A DNA stretch of 34,056 bases from an uncultured Pseudomonadota bacterium (GTDB lineage: Bacteria; Pseudomonadota; Gammaproteobacteria; Burkholderiales; Methylophilaceae), in contig CAINBI010000029.1 of assembly GCA_903846555.1 (NCBI GenBank), positions 1 to 34,056 on the forward strand. Reading direction: 5' to 3'. Made by a program: the position numbers and the translations under genes. Of this stretch, positions 27,596 through 34,056 are shown piece after piece. A model generated the notes under the pieces. That model was not told the DNA's origin and did not search any database. It worked only from the letters and a program-made list of their open reading frames with translations. Every line of letters starts with the position of its first letter. Position 1 is the stretch's first letter.

Positions 27596-28414
27596 TTAAG
27601 CTATTTTCCAAATATACAAGATTGGAGACAGCCCATGACCAGCAATACAAAGACTAGGCGTAACCCCTGGAATTTCAAACTCTAGACTTACTAATATACT
27701 GCCAGGTAACATTTCCTTATGTGCTTTTTCCCATAAATTAAGCATGGCTACAGGCGATAGGTAGGCAAAAATAACATCGTAATTAGCAAAGTTAAGCGCT
27801 TGGTAATCACCTAACTTAAACACTGCAGATGAACTGCTAATTTTGGCGCGCACATAACTAATGATCCAAGGTAGTGGCGCAATTTCTATACCTTCTACAT
27901 GACTATCAGGTCTCCTTTTAGCAATGTGCATGGACAGATCTCCCAGACCGCTACCAATGTCTACGAGTCTCACAGGTCTATCTTGCGGAATAAGCTTGGC
28001 GACTTGCTGCCAAACAATTGGGCGTGATGGGAAAAACGGTACTTGAGTTCTAAATGTCGTCCAAAACAAACTTAAACTAACGACGAAACCAGCTAGATAA
28101 ATTTCATTCTGAACAGGCCAATGCGACATAGCCCATACAGCTATTGGAAAACATAAGTGTATCCATCGCCACCAGCTAGCCATACCAAATAGGTAAGAAA
28201 ATGCCATAGCAGTCAACGCCTGCATCAGCACTAAAACAAAAATCGGGATGGTTAAATCAGCTTTAAAACTAAGAGCTAATATAAGGTGTATTACATTTAA
28301 AGATAAGATGAGCGTGATGAATGCTGTACATTGAACCACTACAGCAAGCGTGGCTGGTGCTAAACGCCTCGTTGCTCTGCACATTTTGAATAGAGTTTGA
28401 TTACTCGCTAACAT
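27596..28414 (-). CDS. Class I SAM-dependent methyltransferase with N-terminal membrane helices
   Basis: This is a 272-residue protein of unknown target. The N-terminal half (about 20-120) holds three to four hydrophobic segments, while the C-terminal half is a Rossmann-type methyltransferase. The glycine-rich SAM motif is LVDIGSGLGDLS (about 150-161), the acidic strand-2 end is GIEIAP, and the motif-IV-like VIFAYLSPVAM follows. It lies between flhC and motA, co-oriented, with gaps of 81 bases after flhC and 165 before the motA start. I know no flagellar gene of this architecture. It could be a lipid or small-molecule methyltransferase caught in the regulon, or one acting on membrane or flagellar components. 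Confidence 0.78.
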   Translation of the reverse strand: MLASNQTLFKMCRATRRLAPATLAVVVQCTAFITLILSLNVIHLILALSFKADLTIPIFVLVLMQALTAMAFSYLFGMASWWRWIHLCFPIAVWAMSHWPVQNEIYLAGFVVSLSLFWTTFRTQVPFFPSRPIVWQQVAKLIPQDRPVRLVDIGSGLGDLSMHIAKRRPDSHVEGIEIAPLPWIISYVRAKISSSSAVFKLGDYQALNFANYDVIFAYLSPVAMLNLWEKAHKEMLPGSILVSLEFEIPGVTPSLCIAGHGLSPILYIWKIA

Positions 28415-28495
28415 CTGTGACGAAACATCTTATTAAAGTACATATTGCAGCAAGAGAAATATATTGAGTAGATTATCCAGACTAAAAACCTTAAT

Positions 28496-29053
28496 TTAAG
28501 CTTGCATTGCAACTATTTTATAAGTCAGTTCTTTAGCTTTTTTAGTTTTTCCAGCACGCGATGGTACGTGGCATAAGTTACAAACATAACTTTGATTTAG
28601 ATCGTAAGAATTGACAATAAAACTACCACCGCAGCAAGTACAGCTTTGCATTTTTAGCATTTTGCTTTCTACAAAACGAACCAATGTCCAAGCGCGTGTC
28701 ATGGATAACACAGGCTCGGCTTGTTCCTCACGCTCAACTTGTTGTTGATACAAGCTGTAGGCTTTAATAATGGCGTGGATACCTTTTTCGTCGGTATAGT
28801 CCACCATAAATTTATAGATATTAAAGAAAATCGAAGAATGGATATTAGGCTGCCAAGTTAAGAACCAGTCTGTAGAGAAAGGCAACATCCCTTTTGGTGG
28901 CGAAACACCTTTAAGCTCCTTGTAAAGCTTAATCAAGCGTTCACGAGATAAACTTGTTTGAGATTCCAGCAATTGCAACCTTGCGCCAAGCTTAATCATT
29001 TGCATGGCTAGTTGAATTTGCTCGGATTCAGTGACTACGCTTTTCTTTTCCAT
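28496..29053 (-). CDS. flhC: Flagellar master regulator FlhC
   Basis: This 185-residue subunit of the FlhD4C2 activator turns on class 2 flagellar genes. The start at 29053 (MEKKSVVTES) was preferred over the in-frame ATG 4 codons upstream because GGAGAG lies at good spacing only before this one. Seen: IQLAMQMIKLGARLQLLE, LSRERLIKLYKEL, the central FLTWQPNIHSSIF and the zinc site Cys138-x-x-Cys141 plus Cys158-x-x-Cys161. All are FlhC signatures. It is downstream of flhD by 139 bases. Confidence 0.96.
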   Translation of the reverse strand: MEKKSVVTESEQIQLAMQMIKLGARLQLLESQTSLSRERLIKLYKELKGVSPPKGMLPFSTDWFLTWQPNIHSSIFFNIYKFMVDYTDEKGIHAIIKAYSLYQQQVEREEQAEPVLSMTRAWTLVRFVESKMLKMQSCTCCGGSFIVNSYDLNQSYVCNLCHVPSRAGKTKKAKELTYKIVAMQA

Positions 29054-29192
29054 AACGCTCTCCATTGTTCAGCAGCATTTTATTGGTGAATTATGACTGT
29101 TGAATACACTACTTTTGCCACTATTTATCCTGACTATCTATCCAGTACATTTAAACTTATCAGCAGGACTTCTTATAAAAACAGGGCGATAT

Positions 29193-29510
29193 TTATAATA
29201 TTGCTTCTGCGGTTTGCCCTGCCATTAAAATAGCCGTATGTAAATGCGCTTGTGTGCGATCTTTAGCGTAATTGGTAAGCATGCCCAAAATGGCGCTATC
29301 ATCAAACCGAAAGCGCGCTAACATCATATTGGTGCTACTAAGTTTGAGTAACTGTAGATTACTTAAGCCTTCAAGTAAGTCGGCAATATCCTTACTGATA
29401 CCTAAGCGGAAAATTGCTGTGGCTTTGTCTGATCGGATTAATTGCTGCGCCAACATCAGATAATTGAGGTTAGCATCTTTTATTTCAGCCATTATTTCAT
29501 TTTCGCTCAT
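29193..29510 (-). CDS. flhD: Flagellar master regulator FlhD
   Basis: This 105-residue partner of FlhC has IKDANLNYLMLAQQLIRSDKATAIFRLGIS and LQLLKLSSTNMMLARFRFDD, which are characteristic. A strong GGGGA ribosome-binding site precedes the ATG. It is the first gene of the motility regulon here. The 758-bp AT-rich region upstream presumably integrates regulation of motility. Confidence 0.95.
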   Translation of the reverse strand: MSENEIMAEIKDANLNYLMLAQQLIRSDKATAIFRLGISKDIADLLEGLSNLQLLKLSSTNMMLARFRFDDSAILGMLTNYAKDRTQAHLHTAILMAGQTAEAIL

Positions 29511-30268
29511 TTTAATTCCCCAGTTCTAAATGCCTAAACAACTATGTACTTCACGTATGTGACGTACTTTGTGCTTATTAGCAGGTGCGTACAATCAGAG
29601 TTTGTCGGTTTATTTGGTAAGACAAGCGAATAAAACCACGTAGGTGTTTGTCTTACAAACACCTACGTGGTTAAAGTAATCATGATATTTTTCATGCACT
29701 TAACTATAAAAAAAAGCAATAAAGTGCAGTAATAATTGCGTTAACTGGCAGTTGTCATTAAAAAAATATCCTAATATTTTGTGGTTAAACCGTAATTTTC
29801 ATTAACACTAAACACTTAATTCAGAAATATTAATGAATATAGGCTTATTGTTACGTCGCACATGAAAACAAGTATCGGTTTCATCTAATGAGCAGTTATC
29901 GGCAGCAATTTAGTAAAATTTAGGGTGATTTAAAAAATAACTTAAAATAATTACAAAACATTTCATATCCACTTGATTTTAAATATAAAAAAAATAAAAA
30001 AAATACCTATTTACAGCATTTACATCTTAAAAACCTATGCACGGGCTTTAGGAAAGGGTGGTTTTAACCCTTTTATTCTCAAGATGCAATCGCATCAATT
30101 CACCTAATAATTGATACCTAGAAATATAAGAATGTAATAAACGAGCGTATTTAGCCAATGTTAAGAAGTTTGGCGATATACGAACGTAAGCCTCCAGTAG
30201 CAATTTCGCATTAACAATATTGATTGTTTAATGACGGGCATCTGGATTTCATAACACTGGGAATCGAC
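29511..30268. promoter_or_regulatory. 758-bp AT-rich control region between divergent flhDC and flhBAF
   Basis: There is no credible gene. It holds a perfect 39-bp hairpin (29634-29672), long A/T runs around 29930-30005, and a smaller palindrome AAAGGGT/ACCCTTT (30053-30073). Both the flhDC and flhBA promoters should be here, but I could not assign -10/-35 or FlhDC boxes with confidence. Confidence 0.6.
29634..29672. repeat. Perfect 18-bp inverted repeat with 3-base loop upstream of flhDC
   Basis: AACCACGTAGGTGTTTGT (29634-29651) and its exact complement (29655-29672) are separated by CTT. It lies 124 bases upstream of the flhD start codon. No T-tract follows on either strand. It may be an operator, a cruciform or RNA hairpin, or a small palindromic element. 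Confidence 0.85.
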
Positions 30269-31459
30269 ATGGCTGAAGATAGCGATTTAGAAAAAACAGA
30301 ACAGGCTTCGTCCAAGCGCTTAGAAAGCGCCAGAGAAGAAGGTGACGTACCTCGCTCACGCGAGCTTGCGACTGTGACGGTGCTATTTACCGCAGGCATG
30401 GTATTGCTGATGATGGGCGGCCATCTTAACCAAGCACTAAAAACATCCATGATCGGAGGCTTAACCTTTGATCGCGCTGTCGCTTACGACCCTATTGTAT
30501 TACTGGTAAAAATTGCTGATGGCTTATCAGAACTACTCTTAGCCTTTGCACCATTTGCATTGATCTTACTGTTTGTAGCCATCGCAGCACCAGTGCTGGT
30601 CGGCGGCTGGGTATTTAGCGGTAAAACCATCGTACCGCAATTTAGCCGATTAAATCCAATGCGGGGTTTGGGTAATCTATTTTCCAGCACATCGGCAGTC
30701 GAGTTGGTTAAATCTATCGCTAAAACCATTTTAGTGGCAACTGTGGCATACATCGTTGTTTCAAATGACCTAGAGCCTATTTTACAACTATCTTTATTAC
30801 CGCTTAAAAGCAGTATCTCGCAAGTGAATAGCTTGATGCTCACTGGATTTTTATCCATTGTAAGCGCCTTGGTTTTTATTGCAGCCATTGACGTGCCCTA
30901 CCAGCTTTATCATTACGCAAATAAATTAAAAATGACGAAAGAAGAAGTTCGTCAAGAGTCAAAAGAATCTGAAGGCAATCCAGAAATTAAGGCGAGAATT
31001 CGTCAGCAACAGCGAGAAATGGCTAGGCGCAGAATGATGTCAGAGATTCCTAAAGCCGATGTTGTGATTACCAATCCAACACACTACGCAGTTGCAATTA
31101 AATACCAAGATGAAGGCATGAGCGCGCCAATAGTGGTTGCCAAAGGTGCGGATGTGTTGGCTTTAAAAATCCGAGAAATTGCGACAGACAGCAAAGTGCT
31201 AATAATAGAAGCGCCAAAGCTAGCGCGGGCTTTATATACGCATACTGTGCTAGGTGATGAGATTCCTGCAGCACTTTATTCCGCAGTAGCCGAAGTATTA
31301 GCCTATGTATTTCAAATGCGTCTTTTCAAAAAAGAGGGTGGTAATCGTCCAGAAGAACCGAAAGCGATACCAGTGCCAGATGCTTTGGATCCACATAGCC
31401 TATTGCCTGCAATTAGTACCGTTAATAATGAGCTGTCTGAGTTGGGAGTGAATGCTTAA
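30269..31459 (+). CDS. flhB: Flagellar type III export switch protein FlhB
   Basis: This 396-residue membrane component of the flagellar export apparatus switches substrate specificity from rod/hook to filament. The start at 30269 (MAEDSDLEKTEQASSKRLE) was chosen because it matches the conserved FlhB N-terminus and follows GGGA. The frame runs 15 codons further upstream. It has four membrane helices (about 30-210) and then a charged cytoplasmic domain with the autocleavage motif NPTH at Asn269-Pro270, the same numbering as Salmonella. Its stop overlaps the flhA start (TAATG). It is the first gene of the plus-strand operon. Confidence 0.97.
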   Translation: MAEDSDLEKTEQASSKRLESAREEGDVPRSRELATVTVLFTAGMVLLMMGGHLNQALKTSMIGGLTFDRAVAYDPIVLLVKIADGLSELLLAFAPFALILLFVAIAAPVLVGGWVFSGKTIVPQFSRLNPMRGLGNLFSSTSAVELVKSIAKTILVATVAYIVVSNDLEPILQLSLLPLKSSISQVNSLMLTGFLSIVSALVFIAAIDVPYQLYHYANKLKMTKEEVRQESKESEGNPEIKARIRQQQREMARRRMMSEIPKADVVITNPTHYAVAIKYQDEGMSAPIVVAKGADVLALKIREIATDSKVLIIEAPKLARALYTHTVLGDEIPAALYSAVAEVLAYVFQMRLFKKEGGNRPEEPKAIPVPDALDPHSLLPAISTVNNELSELGVNA

Positions 31460-33543
31460 TGAACTCACTTAATTTACCAGCATGGATGAATAAATTTGGT
31501 AGCCGCAACATAGCGGCACCTACGATTATCATCTTACTGTTATCGATGATGATATTGCCGTTACCTGCGGTTGTTTTAGATGTTTTATTCAGCTTTAATA
31601 TCGCGCTTTCTATCATGGTGCTGCTCATCGGCCTGCAAACTAAAAAAGCTCTCGATTTTATTGCTTTTCCAACCGTACTGCTCATGACCACCATGCTGCG
31701 CTTATCACTTAACGTAGCTTCAACCCGCGTGGTATTAGCTGACGGGCATAACGGCCCAGATGCCGCAGGGAAAGTGATTGAAGCCTTTGGACACTTTTTA
31801 ATCGGTGGTAACTATACTGTGGGCATTGTGGTATTTGTGATTTTAACCATTATCAACTTCACGGTGGTGACTAAAGGTGCAGGTCGTATTGCTGAAGTTG
31901 GTGCGCGTTTTACCTTAGATGCTATGCCTGGCAAACAAATGGCGATTGATGCCGACTTAAATGCAGGCTTGATAGGTGAGGATGAAGCTCGCCGTCGCCG
32001 TGCTGAAGTCAGTCAGGAATCAGAGTTTTATGGCGCAATGGATGGTGCCAGTAAATATGTACGGGGTGATGCTGTTGCTGGCATCATGGTGACTATCATC
32101 AACATTTTTGGCGGCTTGGTGGTAGGCATTGTGCAGCATGATATGGCATTTGCTGATGCAGTTAAAAACTACACTTTACTGGCGATTGGCGATGGTTTAG
32201 TCGCTCAAATTCCATCACTCATTATCTCTGTAGCGGCCGGTGTGGTGGTATCTCGCGTAGCAAATAATGAAGATATTGGCGGCCAGTTAGTCACACAATT
32301 ATTCTCTAACTCTAAAGTTGTTTATATCACGGCGGGCATTATCGGTGGCATGGGCGCTATTCCTAGTATGCCTCACTTTGCGTTTCTAATGCTGGCGGCC
32401 TTACTGGCTGGCATTGCCTACATGATAAATGAGCAGAAAAAAGCAAATAATGCAGAACCAGTGGTAGAAGAAAGAGCCGAAGTGGTTTCAGAAACAGAAG
32501 AAGCAAGCTGGGATGATGTGACGCCCGTAGATTTAGTTGGATTAGAGGTCGGCTATCGTTTGATTCCACTAGTCGATAAAGCGCAAGGTGGTGATTTGCT
32601 GAAACGGATTAAAGGCTTACGTAAAAAATTCGCGCAAGAAGTCGGCTTTTTAGCTCCAACAGTGCATATTCGTGACAATTTAGAACTTAGACCCTCAAGT
32701 TATCGCATTACACTAAAAGGCGTGGATATTGCTAATGGTGAATCACATTATGGGCAATATTTAGCAATAGACCCAGGCATGGTAACAGGCACTTTAGCGG
32801 GCCTGACAACCACCGACCCCGCCTTTGGCCTGCCAGCAGTTTGGATAGACGGTGACATGCGTGACGAAGCACAAAACATGGGCTACACCGTAGTAGATGC
32901 TGGCACCGTGATTGCAACGCACTTAAACCACATTATTTCTATGTATGCTGCTGAACTATTAGGTCGTCAGGAAGTACAGCAGTTGCTAGACCATATCAGT
33001 AAAGATTCACCAAAACTGGTTGAAGATTTAGTGCCGAAAGTCATGTCGCTATCTGTGATACAAAAAGTATTGCAAAACCTATTAACTGAAAGCGTACATA
33101 TTCGCGATATGCGCACCATCGTTGAAACGCTTTCAGAATATGCTACCCAAACACAAGATGCCAGCGAGTTGACTGCATTAGTACGTGTGCAACTTGGTCG
33201 CGCCATTGTGCAACAGCTATTCCCTACAGGCAACGAAGTAACAGTCATGACGCTGGACAGTAATTTAGAGCGCCTGTTAACGCAAGCCATGCAGAACAAC
33301 GGTGTCAGCGGCTCTGCAATAGAGCCAGGTATGGCAGAAACACTATCAAGACAGGCAGAAGCCGCTGCAAAACAACAAGAACAAATGGGCATGACACCCG
33401 TATTACTGGTTTCTGCAACGCTTCGATCTGCGCTCTCTAAATTCTTACGCCGCGCAGTACCCAACCTTCGCGTGTTATCTCACGACGAATTACCAGATTC
33501 AAAAACAATACGTGTGACTAGTCTTATTGGAGGTTCAGCATGA
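31459..33543 (+). CDS. flhA: Flagellar export gate protein FlhA
   Basis: This 694-residue core of the flagellar type III export gate couples proton flow to export. The N-terminal half (about 1-330) holds roughly eight membrane helices and the FHIPEP-family signature around GRIAEVGARFTLDAMPGKQM and IDADLNAG. The C-terminal cytoplasmic ring domain (about 355-690) docks chaperone-substrate complexes and contains VDLVGLEVGYRLIP. Length is standard. It overlaps flhB by 1 base and flhF by 4 bases (ATGA). GGGAG about 10 bases upstream serves as ribosome-binding site inside flhB. Confidence 0.98.
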   Translation: MNSLNLPAWMNKFGSRNIAAPTIIILLLSMMILPLPAVVLDVLFSFNIALSIMVLLIGLQTKKALDFIAFPTVLLMTTMLRLSLNVASTRVVLADGHNGPDAAGKVIEAFGHFLIGGNYTVGIVVFVILTIINFTVVTKGAGRIAEVGARFTLDAMPGKQMAIDADLNAGLIGEDEARRRRAEVSQESEFYGAMDGASKYVRGDAVAGIMVTIINIFGGLVVGIVQHDMAFADAVKNYTLLAIGDGLVAQIPSLIISVAAGVVVSRVANNEDIGGQLVTQLFSNSKVVYITAGIIGGMGAIPSMPHFAFLMLAALLAGIAYMINEQKKANNAEPVVEERAEVVSETEEASWDDVTPVDLVGLEVGYRLIPLVDKAQGGDLLKRIKGLRKKFAQEVGFLAPTVHIRDNLELRPSSYRITLKGVDIANGESHYGQYLAIDPGMVTGTLAGLTTTDPAFGLPAVWIDGDMRDEAQNMGYTVVDAGTVIATHLNHIISMYAAELLGRQEVQQLLDHISKDSPKLVEDLVPKVMSLSVIQKVLQNLLTESVHIRDMRTIVETLSEYATQTQDASELTALVRVQLGRAIVQQLFPTGNEVTVMTLDSNLERLLTQAMQNNGVSGSAIEPGMAETLSRQAEAAAKQQEQMGMTPVLLVSATLRSALSKFLRRAVPNLRVLSHDELPDSKTIRVTSLIGGSA

Positions 33544-34056
33544 ACATAAAACGATTTTTTGGCAAAAACTCGCGCGAAGCGCTGAGTTATGTACGTAAAG
33601 AGTTGGGCGAAGATGCCGTCATCTTGTCTAATCGCGCGATGAATGGTGGTAATGAAATCATGGCGTTTAAAGAACAAGATATGAAGAACATGGTAGCCAG
33701 AGAAGATAATCAGCGTCATGCTATCAGTCAAAATCAGCAACAAACTAATGACAGTAATGATCCGCCCACCTTGTTATCGCTACTTCAAAAGAAGAATCTA
33801 GTGCAAGCGGCAGTTACCGATGCTGAAAAAGTGAGCGCGCCTAACACTGAATTAGTCGAGAACAAAACCACAGCAAAACCAACGGCAGCCTCAGTGCTGT
33901 TGCTAAACAAAGAATCTTCACAACAAAATCCACAAATGACCGAAATGCTGAATGAGATACGCAATATGCGTAGCGTCATTGAATCGCAGCTCACCACAAT
34001 TTCATGGGGCAATATTCAGCAGCGCGATCCGATTAAATCACAAATATTAAATACCT
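33540..34056 (+). CDS. flhF: Flagellar biosynthesis SRP-like GTPase FlhF, N-terminal part (partial)
   Basis: The first 172 codons are present and the gene runs off the right edge. The N-terminus MNIKRFFGKNSREALSYVRKE with GEDAVILSNRAM is the conserved FlhF B-domain start. A Gln/Asn/Ser-rich linker (about 55-140) is typically variable. The NG GTPase domain lies outside the window, so its motifs are not visible. GGAGG sits 6 bases upstream of the ATG, and the start overlaps the flhA stop. FlhF sets the position and number of polar flagella with FlhG, so polar flagellation is likely although FlhDC is also present. Confidence 0.93.
   Translation, partial: MNIKRFFGKNSREALSYVRKELGEDAVILSNRAMNGGNEIMAFKEQDMKNMVAREDNQRHAISQNQQQTNDSNDPPTLLSLLQKKNLVQAAVTDAEKVSAPNTELVENKTTAKPTAASVLLLNKESSQQNPQMTEMLNEIRNMRSVIESQLTTISWGNIQQRDPIKSQILNT

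Noticed and set aside
30224-30268. Longer N-terminus of FlhB (15 extra codons)
   Set aside because: The conserved FlhB sequence starts at MAEDSD, and NPTH numbering then equals that of Salmonella.

Overview
The window looks like chromosome of a motile, methylotrophic betaproteobacterium, most likely of the Methylophilaceae (Methylotenera/Methylobacillus type). This placement is an inference from gene content: an FlhDC-type flagellar regulator next to motAB and a full che cluster, a formaldehyde-activating enzyme (Fae) homologue, a glyA-nrdR-ribD block and moderately AT-rich DNA. No rRNA, tRNA, CRISPR array or intact transposase was seen.

Left part (1-10661), housekeeping and metabolism. On the minus strand lie the 5' part of mtnA (methionine salvage), then the block glyA > nrdR > small BamE-like membrane protein > ribD > tatD. 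On the plus strand are iscX and a membrane-anchored retropepsin-like protease. The minus-strand pgm follows. It is flanked by two miniature inverted-repeat elements carrying dRS3-like palindromes, and one of them sits exactly in the pgm stop codon. A plus-strand aldehyde dehydrogenase and its usual DUF779 partner close this part.

Central part (10807-29510), a motility and chemotaxis regulon, all on the minus strand. In transcription order it reads flhD, flhC, a polytopic SAM methyltransferase, motA, motB, a CheZ-like protein, cheY-2, cheA, cheW, an Aer-like multi-PAS chemoreceptor, a poly-HAMP chemoreceptor, a Fae homologue with a repeated C-terminal tail, cheR, cheD, cheB, cheY-1 and cheZ. 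FlhDC would switch on the system, receptors signal through CheW/CheA to the two CheY proteins, CheR/CheB/CheD adapt the receptors, and CheZ (perhaps plus the CheZ-like protein) dephosphorylates CheY. MotAB converts the proton gradient into torque.

Right part (30269-34056), plus strand: flhB, flhA and the start of flhF, overlapping by 1-4 bases. These are the flagellar type III export gate and the FlhF GTPase. They are divergent from flhDC across a 758-bp AT-rich gap that contains a perfect 39-bp hairpin.

The most unusual content is the Fae homologue inside the chemotaxis operon. It ties a C1-metabolism fold to tactic signalling and carries a duplicated tail motif absent from ordinary Fae. 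Also notable are a receptor whose cytoplasmic part is a strict 90-residue HAMP-like repeat, a second putative CheY-P phosphatase sharing a C-terminal tail with CheD, and a G9 tract inside cheY-1.
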